A program made the translations under genes and the position numbers. The notes under the pieces are model-generated. The model saw only the letters and a program-made list of their open reading frames with translations. It made no database searches and was not told the origin of the DNA. Of a DNA stretch of 64,000 nt, positions 1-11,587 are shown piece after piece. The stretch is taken from positions 19,464,227 to 19,528,226 of the forward strand of contig NC_065546.1 in assembly GCF_022605725.1 (NCBI RefSeq), given 5' to 3'. Numbering within the stretch: position 1 is the stretch's first letter; the number at the start of each line of letters is the position of its first letter. The stretch comes from Anthonomus grandis grandis (taxonomy: Eukaryota; Arthropoda; Insecta; Coleoptera; Curculionidae).

Positions 1-410
1 AACGTTAGTCAGTGCATATTATGCTATTTTGATTCTCGTCTTGTGGTATGCACTGAAACTCTGGGGCAGCTCAGCTAAAGCATCAGATATCTTGCAATGG
101 TCTCGGCGGGCTACTGAGACCATTGCACGCCACTTTTCATATATTTAGGGATTTTAACTCTACCTTGCTTGTACATTTATCTCTAATTAAGCTATATATG
201 TTAAAATAACTATAAATCCAACTCGGACTATCATCAGTATCTAGCAAGCTCTGCATCACTTCACTTCTGCGGCCACATAGGTATAGACTTACATATAAAA
301 AAAAATCAAATGTCAATGGTCACAAGAAATGCCTTTTACTCTGCTCGGAGTACATGAGGCCTCTCAATAGGGGAGAAAATAAGTTCGCATTATGAGATCT
401 TAAATATAAT
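1..410. other. AT-rich flank, nothing recognised
   Basis: I see no reading frame with a recognisable motif, no RNA gene and no clear repeat here. The reading frame on the minus strand just to the right (320-628) runs through the palindrome-rich repeat and shows no protein family signature, so I treat it as chance. Confidence 0.5.
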
Positions 411-660
411 ATGTATATGTTATTCGCAATTGCCGAAACCGGCCACTGCCCGCAATTTTTACACACAACGCGTTCTGGGTATACAAATTTATCCACGACG
501 CGACGGGAGCAAATTTTTTCGAGCTCTGAGTAAACGTAATTGACCAGAATGAGCTGTGGGTAAATTAGGTTACCTACCCACAACACGAATAAAGTCTTGG
601 TCTGGTGTTGTTTCGCTTTATGTATCATCTATTTTAGCTACGTCGTTTTTTGTTCGTTAC
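411..660 (-). repeat. Left arm of a ~6 kb spaced inverted repeat
   Basis: Read on the minus strand, this stretch matches 6,180-6,436 on the plus strand. The shared core, with a few substitutions, is GGGCAGTGGCCGGTTTCGGC followed by AATTGCGAATAACATATA. Inside lie repeated GTGGGTAA and AACGCGTT motifs. The similarity fades about 10 bases beyond the ACATATA block, which suggests an element end near 411. It is either one terminal repeat of a larger element that later received a LINE, or one of two independent copies of a small repeat. Confidence 0.6.
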
Positions 661-1210
661 GCTTTACCCAGAACACGTTTTTAATAAAACAATGAAAAAA
701 AAATTCTTAAAAGTTTATTATTAAAGCTACCTATCACATAATTACAGTAGGTTATAATATGATAGTGATGTTTTGAAAATAATACAAAAACAAATGGGAA
801 AAATAAGTCAAACATAACTAATTAGTATAATTTCATACATTTCACTTGCTACATACACAATATAAAACTAAGTCTGATTGGTTTCCTAAATATTCTTTGT
901 TAACCAATTTATCAGTTTCGCCAACTTTTAAAAGGTCATATCGGTTTAGTCTACGATCCTGTTTGGATGATAATTAAAGTCCATCGCATTTCCTTTGTAG
1001 TGCTACTTTAACAAATAGACAAATAGTAACCTAACCTCAAAGTTAATGTTTATTTTGATTTTTGCTACTAATAAAAAGTTAATTTTTGCCGTTAATAAGT
1101 CGCTTTTTTAAAAAGCTCTTATGCTCAGTGTTACATATACAAACCATAACATAGCTCCCATGTGCTGTTGTGCACTGCTTTACTCTATTAACTAAATTCT
1201 TATTAAAATC

Positions 1211-2020
1211 ATGTCTGGGAGTTCTGAGTCATGTTCCGAGTGTGGTCAGCAATAAACCTTTAAGGATCCACCAAAAAACCCTGGGGATATCTTCGGTTTT
1301 CCATGCGATTGGTGCAGGATGGTGCAATGCAAAACGTGCGCCAATATCGACTCCAGTGAGGTTCTTGATATTGCAGCCGTCTGCCGTTCTATTCCTTACA
1401 TATGCAAAGCTTGATCTGCCAAACTTAAAAACTTCTTCGAGGTAGAAAAACGTGTTGCCACCTTTTGCTGCAGGGAATTCTTAAAATTAGGCACGGAACC
1501 AAAAAGGTGGTTGATTTTATGGATAGTATGTAATCATTGTGTGATGGGATTAAGAGTATTAAGACATCATTCAGTAATTCTTTTAACGAATTAAAAACTG
1601 AAATTTCATAGGTCAAAACATCCCTTCAGAATACTCATAACCAATCTAGTCTCGGAACCGATCACTTAAACATGGATACCTTTCTAACTGAGGCCAACGA
1701 TAGGGCTGACAGAGCTAACAATGTTATTGTGTATAATATACCTGAATCATTTGATTCAGTAAAGGATTCAGGATGATATTCATAAGTTAAGGCTATTAGA
1801 CATGCTTATAAGATCAAGAACGACTTAACTATAATGCAAAGAGAGTGCATAAAGAGGGTAGTGGCGGAGCTCAATAAAAAGAAAGCTGAAAGTGAGCAGA
1901 ACATAGTTTTAAAATATAGAAATATTATCCCATATATTACACATCAGGGGGTCCCCAATAACGGCTCTAGGGATAAGAAAAAAAAACGTGAAGTAACTCC
2001 ATTGCAAATGTTTTGTTATA
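1211..2020 (+). pseudogene. LINE ORF1 remnant with PHD-like zinc finger
   Basis: The start ATG at 1,211 opens with MSGSSESCSECG. After a stop and frameshift comes a run of paired cysteines (PCDWCRMVQCKTC, then VCRSIPYICKAC) that resembles the PHD or RING-like finger of CR1-type ORF1 proteins. Further on, NNVIVYNIPES at about 1,720-1,752 matches the RNA-binding core typical of LINE ORF1 proteins. The tail at 1,834-2,020 is lysine-rich. In living elements this protein binds the element RNA. Here at least three frame breaks remove function. Confidence 0.65.
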
Positions 2021-2071
2021 ACTAAAATTAATGACCTTCTTAAGGTTGTTTCGTATTCACACTATGATATT

Positions 2072-5000
2072 TTGGTCTTTGTTGATACTTGGCTGTCAGA
2101 TGACTACAGTGATCCAGAGTTGTCAGTGAATTCTCTTAATTTATTCCGGTGTGATCGATCACACTTGTCTAGTGGTAGGAGTCGTAGAGGTGGTGTGTTA
2201 ATATATACAGTGCTTTTCTTTGAAGTCCCCCCCCCCATTTATTTTTTGAACGGGTCAAAAAAAATTTTTGAAACTCGTTTCAAAATGGCGGCCAAATAAA
2301 AAAGTATTTTTTTTTATTTTAACGTTTTACATTTTTATGATTTTTGAATAGGTAAAAATCAGTGTACGAAAATAAATGCGTCACTATTTTATTTTGACAT
2401 AAAAACGACAGTTCTAAATGTCAAAATAATACATAAGCGCCATCTTAAATAAATGCATTAAATAGAAATCTTGTGTTACCTCATTTAAAAGGTTTTATTG
2501 AGTACTTTTAATATTTATTACATGGACTCGGTGGACTCCGTTTTGACCTGTCTAAAAGTAACAGCTGAGTAATTTACCGGTTAAGGAAAAATATCTTAAA
2601 ATTTTTTTTCGAGTTTTTTTAATAGCTATTTGGTTTTTGGAATGTCTAAATAATGTTCAATAACCTTTAACGTGAAATGTGACATACGAGGGCGGTTCAG
2701 TAAGTCTTTAGAAACCAAAAAGTTAATCTTTAAATCCAAAATTCAAAAATTATAAATTATTTGTATATTATTATTAAAAACGTTAATAAAATCGCAACAG
2801 TGTATTTCTTGGCTGTTACTTTTAGACAGGTCAAAACGGAGTCCACCGAGTCCATGTAATAAATATTAAAAGTACTCAATAAAACCTTTTAAATGAGGTA
2901 ACACAAGATTTCTATTTAATGCATTTATTCAAGATGGCGCTTATGTGTTATTTTGACATTTAGAACTGTCGTTTTTATGTCAAAATAAAATAGTGATGCA
3001 TTTATTTTCGTACACTGATTTTTACCTATTCAAAAATTATAAAAAATGTAAAACGTTAAAATAAAAAAGATACTTTTTTATTAGGCCGCCATTTTGAAAC
3101 GAGTTAAGATATGGGTCTAATATTTCAGGGTTATTAAGTACTCATTGAGACCTTTAAAATGAGGTACAACACGATCCCCCTTTCTATTTAAAATTTTTTC
3201 TGAAGATGTCGCCCAGCCGCCATCTTGGAATTTACAACTACCTAGTTTACAGTGAAAAATAGTATCTATAGACCAATTTACTTATGCCAAGTTTCAAAAA
3301 TTTTTTTTGACCCGTTCAAAAAATAAATGGGGGGGGGGGGGACTTCAAAGAAAAGCACTGTATAATATATTAGGAACAATATAGTTTCTAAGGTGTTAAA
3401 ATTACCATATGATTCAGTAGAGCAACTATTTATATTGTGTAAATATGGTAATTCGGTATTTATAGTTAGGGTGGGCCCCCAAATTCAGATATAGCAAATT
3501 TATGAAAAACACTGCCACACAGTTGAAATTCTCAAACAAGAGTTTTCTAATATTAATATCTATATGTTTGGGGATTTCAACATACCCGATGCAAATTGGG
3601 AGAATGACGACTCTGGGGTGGTAGTTGCTTGTCTGCTGAATTCAGCAGGAATAATTTTGGGTCAAAGTTATGCCTATTTAAACTTCTATCAGAATATTTC
3701 TATTCTCCTAATGATAGAATTGCTTACCTAGATCTTATTTTTACTATACATAAGCAGTCTTTCAGTAACACTGGCTGATGATAGTTTTTTTCCAGAGTCA
3801 CAACATCATAATCCACATAACTTTGATATAGATATTGGCAGGGAGTATGTTCATATGATCGAATATACAGAGTCGTACTATGATTTTAAAAGGGGGTGAT
3901 TACATTGGTATTAATAACTACTTATGTGGAGTCAACTGGGATTTGGTATTAAATTCATCGGATATAAATGTCGCAGTGTCAGAGTTCTATCACATTTTGG
4001 GTATGGCCATGGCTATTTTTATTCCTCTAAAAAAAATATAAATCCTCGGCTAAGTTCTCGGCTGAATTAAGATCTCTTGTAAGGTAAAAGAAAACTCACA
4101 CATGAGGTATAGAGCCAGTAATGGTGTAGCTGACTATAACAATTTTTCAAATCTTAGATCAAGATGTAAAAGCTTATCAAATATTTGTTACTAATAATAG
4201 CTATATCTCAAACTTAGATCAGCTGCTCTATACTGACCCCAAACGGTTTTAGTATAACTTAAATAGTAAAAGAGCATTAAACTGATAACCAACAAATTCA
4301 ATGTATTATAGGGAGAGTGAATTGATAGATTGCGATCAAATAGCTAAAGATTTTGCTCAATTCTTTTCGACCGTTTATAGTCAAAGTAATAATGGTTTGG
4401 CCAACAATGAGAATCAGCAGTTGAGCGGGAGTATGTCTATATCCATCCCTAACCCTGTTTTATCTATTGAATTAATTTTCTTCAAAAACTTCCAAACTAC
4501 CACCTAAACCTAGTTTGGGTCCTGATGGTATGCCCAATTATTTTTTGATAAAAACGGTATGCAATGATTCTTATCCTCTTTTTATAATTTTTAAATAATC
4601 TTTGGATACTGGAGTATTTCCATCATTATGGAAACATAGTTACACCGTAACTATTTTTTAAGTCTGGAGACCGTGAAAATATTGAGAACTACAGAAGTGT
4701 TTGCCTGCAACCTGCCATTCCGAAACTCCTATATAGTCTAATTTATGACCAATTTTATTTTTACAGTAAGGAGGTGATGACAATTCATCAGTGAACAGCA
4801 TGGCTTTAGGACCGGTATATCTACTCTACCAAACTTGGTGGTTTTTCAGCGGAACTTGTTGAGTGTCTTGGAGGGGAGGGGTCAGGTTGATGCCGTATAC
4901 ACCAACTTCTCCAAGGGACTCGACAAGCTCGATCATACTATACTGCTCAGGAAGTTGGAACATTTTGGTTTTTCGAATCATATGGTTGTTTAGGGACTTT

Positions 5001-5720
5001 TTGTCAGGCAGGACTCAACAGACGAAAATCGGAAATGCCAGATCAAGTGGTGTGAGTGTAACCTCTGGAGTTCCCCAAGGGGGGCATTGTTCTCCTTTAC
5101 TATTTATCATTTTCATAAATGATATAAATAAGTGCTTTAGGAACAGTTTCTTTTTGGTTTTTGCCGACGATGTCAAGTCTTATAGGGAAGTAGTTTCTTC
5201 TTCTGATCAAGTTTTATTACAGAGTGACTTAGATATGCTCAATCAATGGTGTATTACCAATGAAGTGTTTCTGAATGTGAGTAAATGTAAGTTTATTAGT
5301 TTCTGCAAGAAAAATAAAAGGTTTGAGTCATTTTACAATATAGAGGGCCTTTCTCTTCAGTCATGTAATATTCTTAAGTGTTTGGTTTGATGAGCACCTA
5401 AACTTTAACACACATATAACTAATCTGGTTCTTAACTCCTCAAAAGTTTTACACAAATTGTTGTTCTGACCTAGAAAGGGTCCAAAATAAATTTATTCGA
5501 TTTTGTTTATATAAGCTTGGTATGAGGATTTCCAGCGATCACATTTATGGTGATGCTCGGAGGTTGTTAGACTTATCAACGCTGAGGCAAAGGAGAGTTT
5601 ACGCTGATTTAGTGGTCTTGTATAAATTGGTGAGTGGTCAGTTAAACTGTCTCTTTCAATATACCATCTAGGAATTTTAGGCATTACACTTAAATTTATT
5701 AATTGTAATGAAGTTGAAAT
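2072..5720 (+). pseudogene. LINE ORF2 remnant: endonuclease plus reverse transcriptase
   Basis: The endonuclease N-terminal part is readable at 2,072-2,205 (VDTWLSDDYSDPEL, RRGGVLIY). It is cut by the fold-back element and resumes at 3,363. The APE-type endonuclease motif GDFNIPDANW lies near 3,571-3,600. The RT shows SLGPDGMPNYF near 4,512, ENYRSVCLQPAIPKLL near 4,681, SGVPQGGHCSPLLF near 5,068 and the catalytic FADDV at 5,158-5,172. The C-terminal tail LERVQNKFIRFCLYKLG lies near 5,470. The conserved PQGSHLGP motif reads PQGGHCSP here. Multiple stops and frameshifts break the frame, so no intact product is possible. It is related to jockey/CR1-group elements. I did not assign a clade. Confidence 0.8.
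2208..3360. mobile_element. TA-flanked fold-back element (long inverted repeats, non-coding)
   Basis: Both ends read CAGTGCTTTTCTTTGAAGTC inward, followed by a C-run (2,227-2,236) on the left and the matching G-run on the right. It is flanked by TA at 2,206-2,207 and 3,361-3,362, as expected for the Tc1/mariner superfamily. The arms pair over several hundred bases (2,208-2,562 with 2,810-3,360). The right arm carries about 185 extra bases at roughly 3,106-3,290. I see no transposase. It sits inside the LINE endonuclease frame, whose sense resumes on the far side, so it inserted after the LINE. Confidence 0.85.
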
Positions 5721-6179
5721 ATTGGGCATTACTTTAGCTAGTGTTAAGAGGCCCATTAAAAGTTGAATCTAATTTCAGTGTTCAAAGATCTATTAGTGTC
5801 ATCGGGTATTATTATTATTTCTATTATTATTACTATTTTTTTGTTACTTCCATAACCTGGTTGTTATAATGTGGATTAGTGAATTGCTATTGATTAATGT
5901 TGGATCTTAATTAATAGTAAATGATATATTTTTATTTATTGTTAATTTTATTCAAATATTGGGATAATATTATTTGTTATTTGTTATTGTTTTAATAGTT
6001 TATATGACTTGTTGGAATGTAGCAACATATCATACTGACTGTATTATTTTTGTTATGGAGTATTAAATTGGGTGTTAGGCTAAAATATTATTTTGTATTT
6101 GAATTTCTTTGTTTTGTGATGGTGTTGATCCCGTAAATAAAATTAAAAAAAAATACTTTAGTCTTATTAACAATTTCTA

Positions 6180-6436
6180 AATATCGTTCGTCTGATAATA
6201 ACGACCTGTGTTCTTCCTCTAACATTATTCACAACGCAAAATAAAAGTGCGCGAAAGCTTTCTTTGCGATGTGGGTAAAGCAATTTATCCAGAACGCGTT
6301 CTGGCCTATTTAGGCTTATACAGTTCTCGAAAGAAAAGTCGCTCATCGCATCGTGGGTAAATGTTCACACTGACAACGCGTTGTGGTTAAAAATTTCGGG
6401 CAGTGACCGGTTTCGGCAACTGCGAATTACATATAT
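6180..6436 (+). repeat. Right arm of the ~6 kb spaced inverted repeat, with perfect palindromes
   Basis: This is the counterpart of 411-660. It contains two perfect palindromes, CCAGAACGCGTTCTGG at 6,289-6,304 and ACAACGCGTTGT at 6,373-6,384. GTGGGTAA boxes lie at 6,271 and 6,352. The end near 6,436 follows the ACATATA block, as on the left arm. The spaced dyads could be transposase or host-factor binding sites, which is inference. Confidence 0.6.
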
Positions 6437-7064
6437 ATTTTTTTCTTCCTGTAGTCAGATCTATTATTTTAGTCAACTCTCGTGTCGCATTGTAATAAAA
6501 TATCTCTTGGTAAGTGTAATGACTTATACAAGTCTGTCATGTATGTTTACCAAAGCACTGTGAATTGGGCATTTTTGACTTGCTACAAACTGATATTGTT
6601 TACGAACTAGTCAAGTAAAGAATTTATTTTATGAGTAGCCAAAGTACAGCAATTTGTGATTTTTTGTTTTAAGTTTTAAATAGTTTTCTTAGAAAAACAA
6701 GTAGATTAATAAATAGATAAACCACAACAAATGAAATAAAGTAAATGCAAGTCCTAAAATGACGTAATTAAACACAATGTAATTTTATCCACGAGTGATA
6801 CTTGCTCAAATATTCATAATTGGTAACGGATTGAATCACGCGCCGAAATATAGTGATTTGTGCATACGGCAAGCTCAGATTTTCAGAGTAGCACTAAAAA
6901 TAATAATAGGCTCTTTTTGTCTAAACATATAGGAACCAGTTTTGTGAAATTTGCAGAGAGAATTATTAAGAATAACAAAATTTTAAGGCTCAGCACATTA
7001 TAAGATCTCTATAAAAACTTGCCTGTATACCAGTATTTATTCAGATTTAGTCAGATTTATTCAT
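6437..7064. other. AT-rich interval, nothing recognised
   Basis: No motif-bearing reading frame, RNA gene or clear repeat was found here by eye. Confidence 0.5.
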
Positions 7065-7830
7065 TACTAGCTGAACGCTCGCGTGAAAATAAAATAAAAG
7101 TCGAAGAAGGCCTCCAATAATAGTAAATGCAACCCACAATACACAAAAATAAAATCCGAAGCCTCTCCTCATTGATAGTACATGCAACCCACAATTGCCA
7201 CGCCGTTTTTCTTGAGGTCAAGGGCCGCCATTAATATAATAAAACAATTATTATAAAACAAAGAATAATTATCTTAAAAAAATAATCTTAAAAATGATTC
7301 GTTACATGCAGAGCGAGTGGTAAGACTAAGTCGAGTCACCTCTCGGGTATCAGTCTCGCATGGACCCGCCTTGTTGTTTATGTCTACCAAAATATAAATA
7401 ATACAGAGGCACTTTTTCAATCGTATTTATTAATAAGTTTTATACCGCTATGCGATATTTATCATATCGCTAACACCCCTTATCGGTGGAATTTCAAAAA
7501 GTTCGTTCGTATCCGGGGCCTACATTATAAAAAAACATTGTTGCAGTTAATTTTTTTTTCTTAAGTTCCTGCCTGCGACTCGTTGGTGCGGGCAGTCTCC
7601 GTTCAAACTCCGAAGCCACGCCCCCTTAGTTCTCGAGGTCACGGGTAACAATTTTCCCATTTTTTACCTCCTTATCGGTGGAATTTCGAAAAATCCGTTC
7701 TTATCCGGTGCCTACATTTTAAAAGGAATCCGTTGGCAAAATTTCACGTTTTTAGCTATTGTAGTTTGGGCTCTGCGATGACGAGTCAGTCAGTCAGTCA
7801 GGACAAACTCTTTTATATATATATAGATAG
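7065..7830 (+). repeat. Interspersed LINE/SINE-type tail with internal direct repeats
   Basis: The segment begins with ACTAGCTGAACGCTCGCG and ends with CAGTCAGTCAGTCAGG followed by CTCTTTTATATATATATAGA. This start and end style is familiar from short insect retroelement tails. A block beginning CCCTTATCGGTGGAATTTC occurs at about 7,477 and recurs (CTCCTTATCGGTGGAATTTC) at about 7,669, each followed by a related TATCCGG-GCCTACATT stretch. This suggests two partial copies or a tandem duplication. No protein is encoded. Its class is not certain. Confidence 0.5.
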
Positions 7831-8922
7831 TTATGTTAGGGAAAAAAAACATCAATTTTAATAATATATATACAAATAATAAATAGTCCTTTTCAAGATT
7901 AATCAGTAATTAGACAAAAAATAAATTTCAAAGGGGCAACTTATATTTCTATTTTAATAAGTTTTCTTCAATTTAAAATTAATTTTTTAAATGATATTAA
8001 GTTGTTTTTCACTCTTTGAAATGAGGAGAAATAAATGGTTAGGAGACAAAGTTGACAAGTTGACCTTCAATGTTAAGTTAAAGGTAATTAATGGATTCTT
8101 CTTTGGAAATTCTACAAGAATGACATTGATTTAGTTAAAAGCGATTTGATTAAAGGAACTAATCATGCGTTCATATCTGATATATTATGTTCATAATACT
8201 GCTGGTATTTCTTTCGATTATTAGGGTTGTTCTGTCACGTTTTTATGTGCAGTTTTTAATAAAAATTGTGATGCTTTTAATACGATCTTTTTCTTTTGGT
8301 CCTGACGGTTTGTACAATCTTTGATTCAAAGAGATTTTCCCATTTACCCTATTACGTTAACAAATCGTAAATTTGTTGCCTAAAACTTCAACCATCATTG
8401 AACAAAAAAATCGTATATCCGTATCTTTTTACGATAGGCGAAATGGCTTCCTGCCACAGTTAAAATGATGAACTATACCTATTCAGTGCCTCATATTCAT
8501 AAAATAACAAAGTTACCTTTAAAAAAGTAAACATAAAGGAAACACAGGAAGAATACTCTTTATAGCTTTAATATTACCCGCGAGAGCTTTTCATCTTTTA
8601 AAGAGTTATTTACAAGCATTGTTAGATCTTTTTAGATTCTCCCGTGGGAATAAAGGAGAAAGTGCGACGCGGAGGGTTATCATTTTTCCTTATCCTCCTG
8701 GCTCGGTCATATTTCTTAATGGTTGAACAACACAAGGAATTATTATTTGGAAAAGGAAGAGCCACCTGGCTTGAGGCAAGGAAAATGGACCCGGTCTCGC
8801 AACGGAGCAAATATACAGGGGGTGGAGTAGTCAACATAAACCGAAAAAGCTAAACAGTTTTTTTTCAACAAAACACATTTTTAGAGAATATTCAAATTGA
8901 AATATGAAAGTAAATGCAATTA
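7831..8922. other. AT-rich interval, no supported gene
   Basis: Overlapping frames on both strands at 8,622-8,853 have no recognisable motif, and they mirror each other as chance frames do. Nothing else stands out before the mariner end at 8,923. Confidence 0.5.
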
Positions 8923-10890
8923 TACAGGGTGTTCATTTCAAAACTTCCCACCACGGATTTATCTAAAACCACTGTATAAAAAAAACGCCGAAATACGTCA
9001 AAAGGTTTGTCAAGGGGGACAACTTTCTAACCTAAAATTACTTTACCCCCTTTCACCCTCTGCTCCCCAGGGTCATCCCCTTACAAATTTTAAATGGCAA
9101 GGGGTATCGAGTAATAGCTTGTTTAAAACGTCTTTTGAAGTCTTTTATTTTGACGTTTGATTTTTTTAAATCGGTCGATTCGTTTTCGAGAAAATTTGAA
9201 AAATCTTTGTTTATCTTAATTTGTTCAGATAAAAAACAAAAACATGAAAATATTAGTTTTTATTTCAATAAGTGTTCAAAATGTTGCCCGTTAGGGTTTG
9301 CCAAATCTATAATTCATTTATAATTTAAAACGGAAACTACCAACATAATCAGCAATTCCGAAGAATAGACGTGGAAAAAACTAAATAATAACCTGATTTT
9401 TTTTCCGCATTCTTTTCATCAACACAGATATCCTGGGCGAACTGTATTTATTGTTATACCTGCTTAGTTATTTATAGTTGCTAAGGAAAATAAAGAATTT
9501 ATTTTGCCGTCAGTTACATTTGTGACAGTCTTGGAATAGTAAAAATTTATTTGTTGAATTGAAGATTTTACGTCCAAAATGGTTTACACACTAGCCGAAA
9601 TTATTCTAATTTATGGTGCCCAAAATCAATGTGCTCGGCAAACTGCCGTCACGTTTAACGCCAGATATCCAGAGAAGATAACTTCGCATAGGTATGTTTT
9701 GGACTTTGTTACTAAGTTTACTGAAACTGGATCTGTTGTAAATAAAAAACGTGATCATCGGCGAATTTTGGATGAAGCCGCTCAAGTTAAAGTTTTGGGT
9801 CATTTTGGAATAAATCCTAATACTTCATTATGCAAAATTGTTGCTGCCACTGGTATTTCATTAGGCTCTGTTCACACAGTTACCAAACTTCATAAATTTC
9901 ATCAATCAAAATGAAAATATTGCAAGAGTTAACCGAAGACGATTTCGATAGGCGAGTTGAGTTTTGTGAAAAAATGACTGAAGCGATTAATGATAATACT
10001 ATTCATGTAAATATCTGCTTCAGCGATGAATGCACATTTTATCTAAATGGATTTGTTAATAAGCATAACGGTAGATATTGGAGCAATGAAAATCCTTATG
10101 CATTTGTAGAAGGGCATACCCAGTACCCTCAAAAAATTAATGTATGGGCAGGCATTTTAGGAAATAAAGTGATTGGGCCATTTTTTATTAACGGAAATTT
10201 AAATGGGAACATTTATTTAAATATGTTGGAAAATTCCATCAATCTGCTTATCACTGAATCCATTGAAAACCAAATCGATGATGATGGAAACCCTATACTT
10301 GATGAGGATGAAATATATTTCCAGCAAGACGGCGCTCCTCCTCACTATGTTCTTCCCGTTCGGCAATGGCTAGACGACCAGATTCCAGATAAATGGATAG
10401 GGCGAAGGGGGCCTATAGAATGGCCTGCTAGATCTCCTGATATAACGCCGTTAGACTTTTTTCTATGGGGTCATTTGAAATCTATTGTGTTTACTCCCCA
10501 ACCTGAAAGTTTGGAAGACCTTCGTCAACGCATCATCGACAGCTGCCATGATATCCCACAACATGTTTTTGAAAATGTCCGTCAGGAATTTGAACATCGC
10601 CTATATCATTGTTTGGCCAAAAACGGGCAATATTTTGAACACTTATTGAAATAAAAACTGATATTTTCATGTTTTTGTTTTCTATCTGAACAAATTAAGA
10701 TAGACAAAGATTGCCATTTAAAATTTTTAAGGGGATGATCCTGGGGGGCAGAGGGTGAAAGGGGGTGAAGTAATTTTAGGTTACAAAGTTGTCCCTCTTG
10801 ACAAACCTTTTGACGTATTTCGGCGTTTTCTTTTTAAACAGTGGTTTTCGATAAATCCATGGTGGGAAGTTTTCAAATGAACACCCTGTA
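8923..10890 (+). mobile_element. Near-intact DD41D mariner element
   Basis: The ends are TACAGGGTGTTCATTT on the left and its inverse on the right, with TA on both sides (8,921-8,922 and 10,891-10,892). The inverted repeats agree closely for about 185 bases. After an 85-base block found only on the left, they agree again through an inverted copy of the transposase 3' end (about 9,191-9,300 with 10,610-10,705). The element is 1,968 bp long. The single transposase gene carries one visible frame break, so this is the least damaged DNA transposon in the window. Confidence 0.9.
9579..10654 (+). pseudogene. Mariner DD41D transposase with a single frameshift
   Basis: The transposase would cut and paste the element at TA sites in the nucleus. 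The first 111 residues hold helix-turn-helix DNA-binding modules (AEIILIYGAQNQCARQTAV, then KIVAATGISLGSVHTV). The catalytic part follows: FSDE with the first Asp at 10,024, QQDGAPPH with the second at 10,328, and SPDITPLDFFLWG with the third at 10,454. Exactly 41 residues separate the last two, hence DD41D. The two frames meet at an ATGA overlap (9,911-9,914) inside an A-run, where the family motif KFHPYK-like is followed by MKILQEL. A one-base loss there is the simplest explanation. Start MVYTLAEI suits the family. Length is about 358 residues. Confidence 0.88.
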
Positions 10891-10892
10891 TA

Positions 10893-11587
10893 CGTATTAT
10901 AATTTAAAAAAAAAATATGTATGTATGTTATTTTTATCTTTTGAGTTCGGCATTTAGACAAGCTCTGGGAATTTCATTAATATCGGTATTTGCTTTCTTT
11001 TCTTTTATTTGGAAATTAAATAACTAGTAACTGACGAAAATCTTTACGGATACAGTGTGACTTACAGTGTTGTCATTGTTGAGATACAGTGACCAGAAAA
11101 AGAATATTGCGTCCAATTTTTGTTATAATTACAGAGTATCTCGCTCAGTATTTTATAATGGTATATTATAATGATTTTTCGGGTTTCACATATTTTTATT
11201 TTTTACTTTTCATCAATTTTTATTTTTTCTTTTTAATGCAGCAAACAAAAATAGCTACATTCTTTGCTTCTGAGATTTAGGTTGAAACTAAAGAGCTTCA
11301 ATTTTAAGGTATATTTCATAATAATAAATTAGCCTAAGAAGACTCTATCGTAGGTGCGAGCCCGGCTTTAAGATATGCGTTTGTAATTTGTTAAATTTTA
11401 TTTGTCCGATTTTGTTAAATTTATTGTGTTCCTATAAAAAGAGTGACTAAATGCGCCAAACACGAGGCGAGAAATTAAATAGAGTTGTGTGGCATCTTCG
11501 GAAAAAACTTTAGGGAATAGAGGAAAACTAGAGGGAGGTCTGGCTATTAAATGACGAGGCTGGTTACGAAAAATGGTTTTATTATAA
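10893..11587. other. AT-rich interval, nothing recognised
   Basis: Short frames here are T-rich chance frames. No element ends or RNA genes were seen. Confidence 0.45.

Larger units (their letters stand above)
1193..6156 (+). mobile_element. Decayed non-LTR retrotransposon (LINE), two-ORF type
   Basis: The order is a PHD-like zinc-finger ORF1, an endonuclease, a reverse transcriptase and a short 3' UTR ending in AAATAAAATTAAAAAAAAA at about 6,136-6,154. That is the layout of a CR1/jockey-group LINE. A possible target duplication is TTTACTCTATTAAC at 1,179 and TTTAGTCTTATTAAC at 6,157. They differ by one substitution and one indel, as an old duplication might. Many stops and frameshifts make it dead. 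The endonuclease is further split by a fold-back element at 2,208-3,360. The whole LINE lies between the two inverted repeat arms at 411-660 and 6,180-6,436. Confidence 0.8.

Noticed and set aside
8622..8853. Overlapping frames on both strands
   Set aside because: Mirror frames in the same interval with no motif, so best explained as chance.
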